Source: Treponema sp.
GTDB taxonomy: Bacteria; Spirochaetota; Spirochaetia; Treponematales; Breznakiellaceae
Reading direction: 5' to 3'
Assembly (NCBI GenBank): GCA_009785215.1
Contig: WQWU01000013.1
Location: 1 to 49,792, forward strand
DNA: 49,792 bases
Of this stretch, positions 1-8,460 are shown in pieces. The notes beneath the pieces are model-generated. The model had not been told where the DNA came from. It did not search any database and saw nothing but the letters and a program-made list of their open reading frames with translations. The position numbers and the translations under genes are program-made. Numbering within the stretch: the stretch's first letter is position 1; every line of letters starts with the position of its first letter.

Positions 1-280
1 AAATTGATAGAAGCAATGATTTGCTGTAGGGTATGATTCAAAAATTTTGTTTAAAACATTTCTTAACTTTTTTCTTTGGTTTTTAATCCGTTTTATACTG
101 ACTTTTAACACAGTCTAGGGGGGATTGTATCAAAAGTTCTGTAGAAACGGAGAAAAATCTATTTTTGGTGTAAGCTGCTGTTTTGTTTGCTCTTTTCTGC
201 ATTGTTTGATATTACAATATTTTGTATATTTTGTAAATAGACAGAATGTATTTATGTTGGTAAACGTGGAGGGCGTACCT
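1..280. other. AT-rich region with no supported gene
   Basis: No convincing coding sequence. A 69-aa frame from a TTG at 125 lacks a family match and a clear start. A 9-bp tandem repeat (ATATTTTGT twice, 217-234) and a possible plus-strand -10 TATACT (around 95) were seen, without further support. No terminator for the rnhB operon was recognised. Confidence 0.5.
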
Positions 281-907
281 TCATTCCTTCACTTTAAAAC
301 TCAATCTTTGTATCGGCGAAGGTCCGTATTTTAAGACAGCTTCGCGGTGTGCCTGAGTAGGGTAACCTTTGTGTTTTTCGTAGCCGTACAACGGATAAAG
401 TTTTGCCATTTCGTTCATATAAATATCCCGTTCAGTTTTTGCGAGAATGGAAGCTGCCATTACCTCCGGGATTTTTGCATCTGCTTTTACCATAGCTTTG
501 CATGGGATATTTATTTTTGGAACATGAAGCCCGTCTACAATCGCGGTTATTTCTGCGCCTAACGGAAGCTTTCGTTTTTCTGAGGCATTTTTCATCATTT
601 CATCGAATGCTCTTTTCATTGCTAAAAGGCTCGCTTGCAGAATATTGATGCTGTCAATTTCTGTGTGCGATGCCCAGCCAATTCCCCATGTTAGAGCTTC
701 TGCAAGGATTATCCGCTGAATCTCATCGCGGCTGGAAGATGATAACTTTTTTGAATCATTAAGAATAAATCTTTTAAATTTATTGTCCAATATCACCGTT
801 GCAGCGCAGACAGGTCCTGCTAAAGGTCCTCTTCCTGCTTCATCAATTCCGCAGATTAGTGTTATTTCTTTTGTTTGTTTTATATGGTCTCTATTTAGGG
901 TTATCAT
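281..907 (-). CDS. rnhB: Ribonuclease HII
   Basis: 208 aa. The protein cleaves the RNA strand of RNA-DNA hybrids and nicks at single ribonucleotides misincorporated in DNA. The N-terminal motif IDEAGRGPLAGPV carries the first Asp-Glu pair of the RNase HII active site, followed by DSKKLS, a central IVDG aspartate and the late AASILAKTERD block, so all family landmarks are present and the length is typical. The ATG overlaps the stop of the upstream phosphoribosyltransferase as ATGA (904-907), so it is the last gene of a coupled four-gene operon. No canonical terminator was seen after the stop. Confidence 0.95.
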   Translation of the reverse strand: MITLNRDHIKQTKEITLICGIDEAGRGPLAGPVCAATVILDNKFKRFILNDSKKLSSSSRDEIQRIILAEALTWGIGWASHTEIDSINILQASLLAMKRAFDEMMKNASEKRKLPLGAEITAIVDGLHVPKINIPCKAMVKADAKIPEVMAASILAKTERDIYMNEMAKLYPLYGYEKHKGYPTQAHREAVLKYGPSPIQRLSFKVKE

Positions 908-1512
908 TTTTTTCCAATCACATGTAATGCTTCTTTCAAAGCAGGATCACGGTTATAGTAATTTTCCTCCAGTTCTTTTTCTGTTAATCCCACAAGTTCA
1001 TGGCTCATATAATGTATCCAGGAGCTTTCATCATCAATGTTTGTTTCGTATTTTCTGCACCAGTAATCCGGTTGATAAAGAAGCTGTTCTTTTTTATCCT
1101 TAAAAAACTTGTAGTCATGCACTGCAATTTTAAAATCTTTACGCGGAATACCCTTGTCTGTAATTACCTGAGCCAGATGATTAATAGTTCTGCCTGTATC
1201 AAAAATATCATCTACAAGAAGCACTTTGTCTCCTACGCGGAGATAATCAGGAGAATATGTCCAGCCGTCGACAATTACTTTATCCGCTTTTGCTATATCT
1301 GTGTAAGAGCGGGCAACTACAGCTGCATAATAAACAGGACGCGCTCCTGTGTGAACAATTTTAAAATATTCGCTTATTATGTTTCCAAGATATGCGCCTC
1401 CGCGCAGAGAAACATAGATTACATCAGGAATAAATCCTTCCGAGAAAATTCTGTGTGCAAGTTTAATGGCGTTATCGCGCACAATATCAAACTGCAGAAA
1501 TTCTTTTTTCAC
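904..1512 (-). CDS. Purine-type phosphoribosyltransferase
   Basis: 202 aa, type I phosphoribosyltransferase fold. The PRPP-binding loop is clear (VLLVDDIFDTGRT), and an N-terminal SLRGGAYLGNIISEYF segment matches the substrate and pyrophosphate loop region. The family uses PRPP to convert a purine base (hypoxanthine, xanthine or guanine) to its nucleotide. The base specificity cannot be read from the sequence. The start overlaps the rhomboid stop as ATGA (1509-1512), and its own stop overlaps rnhB in the same way, implying translational coupling. Base salvage would fit the nucleoside importer and phosphorylase at 39215-44696. Confidence 0.8.
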   Translation of the reverse strand: MKKEFLQFDIVRDNAIKLAHRIFSEGFIPDVIYVSLRGGAYLGNIISEYFKIVHTGARPVYYAAVVARSYTDIAKADKVIVDGWTYSPDYLRVGDKVLLVDDIFDTGRTINHLAQVITDKGIPRKDFKIAVHDYKFFKDKKEQLLYQPDYWCRKYETNIDDESSWIHYMSHELVGLTEKELEENYYNRDPALKEALHVIGKK

Positions 1513-2093
1513 TGTGATCTCCTTGTTGTTCCAAATGTTCTAGGAAGCCTGAAAAACCCGAAAAAGCTTCCGCATAAACCGCCGATTATATGCGCAAAGT
1601 GAGATATGTTATCAGGCCCTGATGTATTAAAAAACTGAACACCCATATATAAAATTAAAACCAGAATAAAAGTAAGCGGAATTTCCCCATGCGAAAAGTT
1701 TGTAAATGAAGATAATAAAATCATCATAAATACTACGCCGGAAGCTCCCAAAAGATAACTGTTAAATAAAAGCGCATTTAATATACCTGTTACAAGAGCT
1801 GTAATAACAATCATTATTAATAGGGTTTTAGAACCATAACTTTCTTCCAGCATTGGACCAATAAGAAGAATAAGCGTAAAATTACTTATTAAATGCGTCC
1901 AGTCTGCATGACCCATCGCATGCGTAATAATTGTAATCCAGTGATTAATAAAACCAACGCGGAAATTGTTTCTTCCCGGAACCATAAACCAGTTAGCTAT
2001 AAGATCAGGAAAAAATGTTCTTGTAATAAATAAAATTAAAGCGCATAAAAGAGTAAAAGTTAAAACCGTTGGTGCATTATATTTAATTCTCAT
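1509..2093 (-). CDS. Rhomboid family intramembrane serine protease
   Basis: 194 aa, polytopic. Rhomboids cut transmembrane segments inside the bilayer using a Ser-His dyad. The catalytic serine motif GASGVVFM and the late His motif (HFAHIIGGLCGSFFGFF, in a helix) are both present, together with an HADWTHLISN segment typical of the second helix. Start chosen at 2093 rather than the longer 2120 reading, because that ATG overlaps the exoA stop as ATGA (2090-2093), the same junction used twice more in this operon. Substrates are unknown. Confidence 0.85.
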   Translation of the reverse strand: MRIKYNAPTVLTFTLLCALILFITRTFFPDLIANWFMVPGRNNFRVGFINHWITIITHAMGHADWTHLISNFTLILLIGPMLEESYGSKTLLIMIVITALVTGILNALLFNSYLLGASGVVFMMILLSSFTNFSHGEIPLTFILVLILYMGVQFFNTSGPDNISHFAHIIGGLCGSFFGFFRLPRTFGTTRRSQ

Positions 2094-2860
2094 ATATCTA
2101 AAATTATTTCCACAGGACAATGATCCGAGCCGTGTATTTCCGACCTTATAACGGACGATTTTACTTTTGGCAGAAAATCCCTGTCCACACAGTGATAATT
2201 AATCCTCCATCCGATATTTTTTGCGCGTGCCTGACCCATGTAAGACCACCATGTATAATGGTTTGGTTCTTCAGGATGAAAATGGCGGAATGTATCGATA
2301 TAACCCGATGCCAAAAACGAGTCCATCCATGCGCGTTCTTCCGGCAGGTATCCTGCGCTGTTTTCATTCTGCTTTGGTCTTGCAATATCGATAGGTCTAT
2401 GCGCGACATTATAATCGCCGCAAAGCAGCAGCCTTTTTCCTTTTTTAACGATAGAATTACACAGTTTTAACATTGCATCGTTAAATGCAAGTTTATATGG
2501 GAGGCGTTTTCTTTCATCTTGTGAGTTCGGAAAATATGCCGCTATAATAGTGAACTCTTTAAAATCCAAAACCAGTACGCGGCCTTCATCGTCAAATTCC
2601 GGCTTATTCATAAAGTATACATTTTCAGGCTGAATTTTTGTATAAATTGCAACGCCGGAATAACCTTTCTTTTTTGCGCTTGCCCAGAATGAAGAATATG
2701 CAGTTCCTGGAGGATTTATAAACATGGGAGAAAGCTGTCCTGGCTCGGCTTTGGTTTCATTAAGGCATAAAATATCCGGGTTTTCTTTTTTTAACCATTC
2801 AAAGAATCCGTGTTTTTCTGCGGCGCGTATGCCGTTTACATTCCAGGAAATTATTTTCAT
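2090..2860 (-). CDS. xth: Exodeoxyribonuclease III / AP endonuclease
   Basis: 256 aa, standard length for the ExoIII family. Base-excision repair enzyme that incises at abasic sites and has 3'-5' exonuclease and 3'-phosphatase activity. Motifs in order: SWNVNGIRA near the N-terminus, LCLNETKAE with the metal-binding Glu, CGDYNVAHRPID, and the final GSDHCPVEI with the catalytic Asp-His. It is the first gene of the exoA-rhomboid-phosphoribosyltransferase-rnhB operon. There is no Shine-Dalgarno, and the -10 TATAAT sits 7 nt before the ATG, so the mRNA is predicted to be leaderless. Confidence 0.95.
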   Translation of the reverse strand: MKIISWNVNGIRAAEKHGFFEWLKKENPDILCLNETKAEPGQLSPMFINPPGTAYSSFWASAKKKGYSGVAIYTKIQPENVYFMNKPEFDDEGRVLVLDFKEFTIIAAYFPNSQDERKRLPYKLAFNDAMLKLCNSIVKKGKRLLLCGDYNVAHRPIDIARPKQNENSAGYLPEERAWMDSFLASGYIDTFRHFHPEEPNHYTWWSYMGQARAKNIGWRINYHCVDRDFLPKVKSSVIRSEIHGSDHCPVEIILDI

Positions 2861-2867
2861 GGATAAA

Positions 2868-2896
2868 ATTATACAGTATTTTTTAACAAGCGTCCA
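2868..2896 (-). promoter_or_regulatory. Sigma-70 promoter of exoA operon, leaderless
   Basis: On the minus strand, -35 TGGACG (2896-2891), a 17-nt spacer and -10 TATAAT (2873-2868). Seven nucleotides later comes the exoA ATG (2860), so transcription should start at or within a base or two of the start codon. Confidence 0.7.
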
Positions 2897-2924
2897 TGAA
2901 CATTAAAGGACACTAACCTGGGAT

Positions 2925-2943
2925 TTCTGCGGTTTTTGCAGAA
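2925..2943. other. Hairpin after the MATE stop codon
   Basis: TTCTGC (2925-2930) pairs with GCAGAA (2938-2943) across a 7-nt loop, one base beyond the stop of the minus-strand MATE gene. It lacks a following T-tract on that strand, so it is at best an atypical terminator or a 3'-end stabiliser. Confidence 0.3.
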
Positions 2944-2944
2944 T

Positions 2945-4354
2945 TTATATAACTTTTTTTTCTATCCATTTGTTGCTCAGCCAGCGTTTAGTAAAAAATA
3001 TTCCCCTAAAAAGAAAGTCTGCGCCCATGGCTAAATATACAGCAATAGGCCCCAGTCCAAAAGTAAATGCCATTACGAATGCAAGGCATACCCGGATAAG
3101 CCACATTGTACAGGCTGCAACAATCATAACATAACGCGCATCTCCTGCAGCTTTTAAGGTATTAGGAAGTACAAATGAAGAACACCAGAACAAGGTTGAT
3201 GTTATGCAATGAACTCTTAAAAACGAAACACAGTAATCGTAAGCTTCTGCATCCAGGTTAAAAATGCTTATAATTTGATGTTTAAAAATAAAGATATTAA
3301 TATTTATAAATAAATATGTAAGATAAGAAAGAATCATTATTTTTTTTGTATATTTTTTTACAGCGGAATAATCTCCTGCGCCTATACATTGTCCTGCTAC
3401 AATTAAAAGACCCATGCCGAAGCCGCTGCCAGGCATAAATGCAATTGAATTAATTGTGGCTCCAACTGCATTGGCTGCAATGGCTGCTGTGCCGAATGCA
3501 GTAAAAATTCGTGTAATCAGTATTTTGCCGATCTGAAACATTGATGTTTCCAGGCCGCTTGGAATGCCAATATTTAAAATGCGCTTTATCATATCGCCTT
3601 CCAGCTTTACTCTGGATATACCGCATAAATTAATTATTCTTGTTTTATCTTTCATTAACAGATAAATTAATAAAATAGCGGCGATAATTCTTCCTATCAG
3701 CGTGGAAATACCTGCGCCTGCAACGCCTAATTTAAGCGCATAAATAAAAAGCGCATTTCCGCCTATATTAAAAATATTTAATAATATGACTGTTCGCATG
3801 GGAACTTTGGAATTGCCCATGCTTCTGAACATTGCGGCAGCGGCAGTGTACAGCGCAAGAAACGGATAAGAAAGCGCAATAAATAAAAAATAAATATCTG
3901 CAGCCTGCATAACATCATCGCTTATATTTCCAAAAATCGATCTTAGTATTATACGTTTAGCAAATAATGTTATAAACATCAGCGCTAAAGAAATGATTAG
4001 GCTGATATAAACAAGCTGTCTTGCAGAACGGCAGGCATTTTTTCCGTTTCTGCGGCCAAGATACTGGCTGGCAACTACAGAACCGCCTGTCGCTATTGCG
4101 TTAAAAGAAGTTATAATAAGAAAATTGATTGTTTCCACAAGAGAAATACCGGACATGGCATATTGTCCAACGGAGCTTACCATTACCATATCTACAATGC
4201 CAATCATAACAACAAGAAGCTGTTCAACAATTAAAGGCCAAAACAGGGTAAAAAGACGCTTATTATTCCAGTCAACCGGGGTAAAGGTTAAAGGCGTATC
4301 TAACGGTGAACTTGGTATTGCCGGTTTTACATCTGCAATAGGCCTTTTGTCCAA
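2945..4354 (-). CDS. MATE family multidrug/cation antiporter
   Basis: 469 aa with about twelve hydrophobic segments, the usual MATE size and topology. It includes the signature-like stretches ISLVETINFL, GSVVASQYLGRRNG and, in the second half, AANAVGATINSIAFMPGSGFG. MATE proteins export drugs or metabolites using a Na+ or H+ gradient. The substrate is unknown. The start is a TTG at 4352-4354 supported by a good Shine-Dalgarno (CAGGAG, revcomp of 4361-4366, 6 nt away). It is divergent from the DUF2974-like gene across only 48 bp. Confidence 0.9.
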   Translation of the reverse strand: MDKRPIADVKPAIPSSPLDTPLTFTPVDWNNKRLFTLFWPLIVEQLLVVMIGIVDMVMVSSVGQYAMSGISLVETINFLIITSFNAIATGGSVVASQYLGRRNGKNACRSARQLVYISLIISLALMFITLFAKRIILRSIFGNISDDVMQAADIYFLFIALSYPFLALYTAAAAMFRSMGNSKVPMRTVILLNIFNIGGNALFIYALKLGVAGAGISTLIGRIIAAILLIYLLMKDKTRIINLCGISRVKLEGDMIKRILNIGIPSGLETSMFQIGKILITRIFTAFGTAAIAANAVGATINSIAFMPGSGFGMGLLIVAGQCIGAGDYSAVKKYTKKIMILSYLTYLFININIFIFKHQIISIFNLDAEAYDYCVSFLRVHCITSTLFWCSSFVLPNTLKAAGDARYVMIVAACTMWLIRVCLAFVMAFTFGLGPIAVYLAMGADFLFRGIFFTKRWLSNKWIEKKVI

Positions 4355-4367
4355 TTGATTCTCCTGA

Positions 4368-4395
4368 TTTACAATTACACAATTTATGATATAAT
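4368..4395 (+). promoter_or_regulatory. Promoter of DUF2974-like gene, leaderless
   Basis: -35 TTTACA (4368-4373), 16-nt spacer, -10 TATAAT (4390-4395). The ATG at 4403 follows after 7 nt with no Shine-Dalgarno. The element lies within the gap shared with the divergent MATE gene and overlaps its leader. Confidence 0.7.
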
Positions 4396-4402
4396 TACAA
4401 GT

Positions 4403-5503
4403 ATGGCAAACATGTTCGATTATTTATCCTGGAGAGGGGATATTGATTTTTCCGCATCGCCTTTTAATCCTGTAGATAATATTATTTTTTCTCAGCTTGC
4501 ATATCTTACACTGGACGGCATTGTTCCCGGGCCTGAACAAAAAAACGGAATTAGCATTGAACTTGCAGTAAGAGTATTAAATGAAAAACTAAAACAGCCT
4601 GGTTTTAAATTAACATCTACATTTAAGGAAGATCCCGATTTAATAAGAGCTTTGGGAGCGTCCAAACGGTTTGGCAGCTGCCAGTTATTTGGTTATGTAA
4701 ATTACTTTGATGTTTTGTGCGAGATTCAGTTTTCTGCCCTTAGTATTTATACAGACATAGGTTTTTTTATTGTATTCCGCGGAACAGATTCTTCCCTTGT
4801 TGGATGGAAAGAAGATTTTAATATGTGCTTTAAAGAAGTTATTCCTTCTCAGCTGGAAGCTGTAAAGTATCTGGAAAAAATGGCTTCAACGATAAATGGA
4901 CCATTGCGTATCAGCGGTCATTCAAAAGGCGGCAATCTTGCAATTTATGCTGCCTCTCAATGCAGGAAAAATATTCAAAAACGCATAACTCATGTTTATT
5001 GCAATGATGCGCCGGGGTTTCATGAAAAGGTTATTTCCAGTGATGGTTTTAAAAAAATAAAAGATCGTATTCATACTTTTGTGCCGCAAGCATCCATTAT
5101 TGGAATGTTTCTTGAGCATGGGAATGATTATAACATAGTGCAAAGCAGTGAAAGCGGTTTAATGCAGCATTGCCTTTATTCATGGGAAGTTACCCATAAT
5201 GATTTGGTTCGCGCAGATAAAACTACAGCGAGCAGTTCTTTTATTAACAAAACAATACGCGAATGGATTAACAAGCATGACAATGTTCAGCGTGAACAAT
5301 TTATAGAAGCTTTATATCATATATTCAACGCGGCAGATGTAAAATCTGTAGCCGAATTTGAAAACTCCTGGCTTTCATCAACAGGCCGTGTATTAAAATC
5401 CCTGAGTAATGTGGATGAAATACAAAAAAAATATATAAAAAAAACCGTTATTGAACTATTCCGTGCTGCGGGAAAAAATATTGAAACGTTGATGAAACAA
5501 TAG
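4403..5503 (+). CDS. DUF2974 (Mbeg1-like) alpha/beta-hydrolase
   Basis: 366 aa, predicted cytoplasmic. It resembles the DUF2974 family of lipase-like hydrolases: an N-terminal NMFDYLSWRGDIDFSASPFN segment, then DNIIFSQLAYL, then the nucleophile elbow SGHSKGGNLAIYAAS with the presumed catalytic Ser. FRGTDSSLVGWKEDF is a typical lipase-like oxyanion-side motif. The substrate is unknown, though lipid or ester hydrolysis is plausible. The start is chosen at ATG 4403 because that gives the family N-terminus and sits 7 nt after TATAAT. The upstream in-frame ATG would lie inside the promoter. It is convergent with the cardiolipin synthase gene (4-bp gap). Confidence 0.75.
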   Translation: MANMFDYLSWRGDIDFSASPFNPVDNIIFSQLAYLTLDGIVPGPEQKNGISIELAVRVLNEKLKQPGFKLTSTFKEDPDLIRALGASKRFGSCQLFGYVNYFDVLCEIQFSALSIYTDIGFFIVFRGTDSSLVGWKEDFNMCFKEVIPSQLEAVKYLEKMASTINGPLRISGHSKGGNLAIYAASQCRKNIQKRITHVYCNDAPGFHEKVISSDGFKKIKDRIHTFVPQASIIGMFLEHGNDYNIVQSSESGLMQHCLYSWEVTHNDLVRADKTTASSSFINKTIREWINKHDNVQREQFIEALYHIFNAADVKSVAEFENSWLSSTGRVLKSLSNVDEIQKKYIKKTVIELFRAAGKNIETLMKQ

Positions 5504-5507
5504 GGTT

Positions 5508-7052
5508 TTACATTAACGGAGCAAATACACGCAGTACATCCGGAACAATCCGCTGAAAAGCATTACGGGCGCAGTCTTTTAATGTTATTTCCTGCGAAGC
5601 GGGAAGTGTGCGCAAAAAGTCTTCTTTAATTGCGGAGATTGTTTCGCTTGCATAAATTAAAACACCGCATTCAAAATGGAGATACAAACTGCGAAAATCC
5701 AGATTAGTTGTTCCAACAGTAGCAATTTTATCATCCGAAACAAATGTCTTGCCGTGGTTAAATCCGGATGTGTATTCATATACTTTTACACCGGCCTGAA
5801 TAAGCCTTCTGTAATAAGAGCGTGAAGTAATTGCTACTATCCATTTATCCCAGCGGTGCGGGGTAATAATCCGTACATCAATTCCGCTCTTTGCAGCAAG
5901 AGTTAATGCAGATAAAAGATTATTGTCTACAATAAGGTAAGGCGTATTAATATAAACATAATTTTTTGCCTGATTAATTATTTTTAAATATACATGTTCG
6001 CCGACATTTTCTTTGTCTATCGGGCTGTCTGCGTACGGCTGTACATAACCCCATGAACTGTTATCCGGAATGTTGTCCTGAGCAGGATAAAAAGAAGAAT
6101 AAATATCTTTTTTTTTGGTGCCTAAGTTCCACATTTGCAGGAAGATTAATGTTAAAGACCATGCACCGTTTCCTTCTATCATGATAGCTGCATCTTTCCA
6201 GTGTCCGAAACGTTCTATGGCATTTATATATTCATCGCCAATGTTAAGACCGCCGGTAAATGCAACTTTGCCGTCTATGGAAATTATTTTTCTGTGATCG
6301 CGGTTATTCTGCAATGATGAAACAATAGGCCTGAACCTGTTAAAAACATAACTTTTAATCCCTTTTTGCCTTAATGTTTTCTGAAAATCGGCAGGCAGTG
6401 TAAAGAAGCAGCCTAAATCGTCATACATAATTCTAACATCAATGCCTGCAGCGGCTTTTCTTTCAAGAATTGTCAAAATAGAACTGAGCATTAATCCTTC
6501 TTTAATAATGAAAAATTCAAAAAAGATGTACTTTTCCGCTTTTTCCAGTTCTTCAAGCACCCTGTAAAAAAACGATTCGCCGGAAGGAAAATATTCCTGC
6601 CTTGTTTTGCTGTAAACCGGAAAACCTGCATATTCCTGTAAATAATGAGCCTGTCTTTTAAAATCCGGATAAATGTTTATTAATTCATCAAGTTTATTTC
6701 CCGGCAGATAAAAAGCATCGCGGCTGTCATGAATATTGCCAAAAAGCGCTCTTCTTAGTTTTTTGGGATTTGACCAAATGTTCAGCATAATATAGAGAAT
6801 TCCGCCGAAAAGCGGGAATAACAAAATCAAAAAAATCCATGTAATTTTAAAACCCGATTTTTCCTGTTTATTTACTATAAAAATACTGACAATAACGCTA
6901 AGAATGGTAAGAACCCAGTAAGAATATTTCAGGTAAATGCCGGTTCCTGCAATTAGAAAAATAAAAAGGCCAATCTGTGCCAATAGGGATAATGTGACCA
7001 TTATCCTTCTTCTGAAAATGAATTTAAATTTATTCTTCCATTTTAACCGCAT
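5508..7052 (-). CDS. cls: Cardiolipin synthase (phospholipase D family)
   Basis: 514 aa inner-membrane enzyme that condenses phosphatidylglycerol to cardiolipin. Two N-terminal transmembrane segments are followed by two PLD/HKD motifs, HRKIISID in NNRDHRKIISIDGKVAFTGG and HGKTFVSDD in NHGKTFVSDDKIATVGTTN. Both HxKxxxxD signatures are intact, and the length matches bacterial Cls. An alternative internal ATG exists at 7001. The first ATG lies about 9 nt after a TATATT on the minus strand, so the leader would again be very short. Substrate is inferred from family architecture. Confidence 0.9.
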   Translation of the reverse strand: MRLKWKNKFKFIFRRRIMVTLSLLAQIGLFIFLIAGTGIYLKYSYWVLTILSVIVSIFIVNKQEKSGFKITWIFLILLFPLFGGILYIMLNIWSNPKKLRRALFGNIHDSRDAFYLPGNKLDELINIYPDFKRQAHYLQEYAGFPVYSKTRQEYFPSGESFFYRVLEELEKAEKYIFFEFFIIKEGLMLSSILTILERKAAAGIDVRIMYDDLGCFFTLPADFQKTLRQKGIKSYVFNRFRPIVSSLQNNRDHRKIISIDGKVAFTGGLNIGDEYINAIERFGHWKDAAIMIEGNGAWSLTLIFLQMWNLGTKKKDIYSSFYPAQDNIPDNSSWGYVQPYADSPIDKENVGEHVYLKIINQAKNYVYINTPYLIVDNNLLSALTLAAKSGIDVRIITPHRWDKWIVAITSRSYYRRLIQAGVKVYEYTSGFNHGKTFVSDDKIATVGTTNLDFRSLYLHFECGVLIYASETISAIKEDFLRTLPASQEITLKDCARNAFQRIVPDVLRVFAPLM

Positions 7053-7105
7053 CTGCAGTTAAATATACTAAATACTTATGAATTTCACAAGGAAAATTGA
7101 TTAAA

Positions 7106-7786
7106 TTAAACAGGCCACGCCCCAGCGCCTTTCCTGATAACTTTTACTTCGTCTGAGCACATGTCCAGGATAGTGGAAAAAATACGTTCCCGCTCCTCGC
7201 CGCCGTCAAGTATCAGATCCAAGCCGTCTATTTCATCAAGTTCCCATCCGCTTTCAAAAAGTTCTTCCTCAGGAATGGGCGGAAGTTCAGAATTTTCATC
7301 AGTTTCGCTGTCAGGATACAAATCATCGCTGCCGGTATGCAGATGAATCATGCTTTTTTTTGCCGTTATGGAATAAAGCGGATGATTCAGAGTTTCTATT
7401 AAGCGGATGGGAACGGGGTAATCAGGAATGCGCACCCCTAATTCACGCCTGCGTATATCCAGCTTTTTTAATGTTCCAGACAGTGTTCTAAGGATAAAAA
7501 CATACGGTCCAGGCGAAAGTGAGTTTATTATTCTAAAACGGGTATTATCTACGCTGCAGATCTCTCCGAATTGGGAAATACTTGAACAGAGCAGGGTAAA
7601 GTATCTTTCGTCTCTTTCTCCTGATAATTTTCTTAGCTTTTTTACAGCAGCTTGCGACTTATAAGAACAAACAATGCTCCAGCTTGTATCAGTAGGCAGG
7701 GCAACCAATGCTCCGCTTTCCAGCATTCGCGCCGCCCGGTTTAGTATTCTATCATCAATATTGGAGGGAACTATATATTCGATCAT
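7106..7786 (-). CDS. Sua5/YciO/YrdC family protein
   Basis: 226 aa. The N-terminal YrdC-like domain is recognisable from ALVALPTDTSWSIVCSY, KLRKLSGERDERYFTLLCSS, LSPGPYVFILR and SITAKKSM. YrdC/Sua5 proteins make threonylcarbamoyl-AMP for the t6A modification of tRNA, while the YciO branch has no settled role. The usual KxR nucleotide-binding cluster is only loosely conserved here, so a YciO-like paralogue is as likely as TsaC. The acidic C-terminal stretch (about residues 150-200) is unusual. The gene follows the small unknown gene at 8236-7790 with a 3-bp gap, so the two are probably co-transcribed. Confidence 0.75.
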   Translation of the reverse strand: MIEYIVPSNIDDRILNRAARMLESGALVALPTDTSWSIVCSYKSQAAVKKLRKLSGERDERYFTLLCSSISQFGEICSVDNTRFRIINSLSPGPYVFILRTLSGTLKKLDIRRRELGVRIPDYPVPIRLIETLNHPLYSITAKKSMIHLHTGSDDLYPDSETDENSELPPIPEEELFESGWELDEIDGLDLILDGGEERERIFSTILDMCSDEVKVIRKGAGAWPV

Positions 7787-7789
7787 GCC

Positions 7790-8236
7790 TTAAGGAACCC
7801 ACATTAATTTATCGGGTGCAGATTCTTTTAAAAATATGTTTTCGTACCGTCCTGAATGTTTTATGTTTGTTTTTTCTGGGAAATAATTTTGCATATAAAA
7901 CCAGACAACGTCAGACATTGTATTTGATGAATCTGTCGGGGCATACCGGTACCAGATTTCTTTTTCTTCAAGAATAGCCCTGGCTTTTTCATCAGTTTTA
8001 CACAGTTCGGGATCTGTTATCCGCCGGATTTCACTTCTAAGACCGCCGTAATTTGTCTGCCCTACAACAAACAATCTTAATCGTTTGTTCTCATCCATCC
8101 AGTAGATTTCAAAAATTCCTGCAAGCGAAGGAACTTTGGATATAATATCATATCGATTTGCTTTGGAAAGAGGAGACCACTGGACAGAATAATAAATGTT
8201 TCCCTGTTTTTCTGCCGCTGTAATTCCGTACTTCAT
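7790..8236 (-). CDS. Unknown protein, possible divergent GIY-YIG fold
   Basis: 148 aa, no family recognised with certainty. The middle reads AGIFEIYWMDENKRL then LRLFVVGQTNYGG and LRSEIRRITDP. The order GIF, about 18 residues, VVG, then an Arg-rich helix resembles the GIY-YIG nuclease core (GIY, YIG, catalytic Arg). The tyrosines are replaced, and no C-terminal catalytic Glu can be assigned confidently. A non-nuclease role is equally possible. The gene probably starts the operon that continues into the YrdC gene. An extended -10 TGCTAGAAT lies 5 nt before its ATG. Confidence 0.6.
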   Translation of the reverse strand: MKYGITAAEKQGNIYYSVQWSPLSKANRYDIISKVPSLAGIFEIYWMDENKRLRLFVVGQTNYGGLRSEIRRITDPELCKTDEKARAILEEKEIWYRYAPTDSSNTMSDVVWFYMQNYFPEKTNIKHSGRYENIFLKESAPDKLMWVP

Positions 8237-8241
8237 GGTTC

Positions 8242-8250
8242 ATTCTAGCA
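8242..8250 (-). promoter_or_regulatory. Extended -10 element before 8236 gene
   Basis: Minus-strand TGC TAGAAT (8250-8242), 5 nt before the ATG at 8236. There is no convincing -35, as expected for extended -10 promoters. Predicted leader is zero or nearly zero. Confidence 0.45.
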
Positions 8251-8288
8251 TATAAGGATTACATTTTCTATACATAATATACTAATCG

Positions 8289-8308
8289 CTGTATAAAAAA
8301 TAATACAG
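8289..8308. repeat. Inverted repeat, candidate activator site
   Basis: CTGTAT (8289-8294) and ATACAG (8303-8308) form a perfect 6-bp inverted repeat with an 8-bp centre. The centre lies about 131 bp upstream of the predicted sigma-54 start (about 8430), the usual range for an enhancer-binding-protein site. The assignment is by position and symmetry only, in AT-rich DNA. Confidence 0.3.
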
Positions 8309-8403
8309 TTATAATAAAAATATCAAAAATCAATATATTTAATTATCATCTAATTCGTTATATTATAATGAGTTATGGTATTAATACTGATTTTATGCTG
8401 ACT

Positions 8404-8419
8404 TGGCACGCAATTTGCT
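8404..8419 (+). promoter_or_regulatory. Sigma-54 (RpoN) promoter of sigma factor gene
   Basis: TGGCAC (8404-8409), five bases, TTGC (8415-8418): an exact match to the -24/-12 consensus, with the GG and GC doublets 12 bp apart. The predicted start is about 8430, leaving a 31-nt leader that contains a GGGAGG Shine-Dalgarno (8450-8455) and ends at the ATG at 8461. A weaker sigma-70-like TATAAT lies further upstream at 8364-8369. Confidence 0.85.
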
Positions 8420-8460
8420 ATGTATTTCTTGCTGTTTTAATTAAATGGCGGGAGGCTTTT

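Noticed and set aside
125-334. 69-aa frame starting at TTG 125
   Set aside because: It overlaps the rnhB end, has a TTG start, no family resemblance, and no good promoter tied to it.
2925-2943. Intrinsic terminator after MATE
   Set aside because: A hairpin is present but no T-tract follows on the coding strand, so it is listed only as a hairpin.
8368-8460. Longer N-terminus for the sigma factor (ATG 8368)
   Set aside because: It would start inside a TATAAT and translate across the sigma-54 promoter. ATG 8461 has a GGGAGG site and gives a normal region 1.2.
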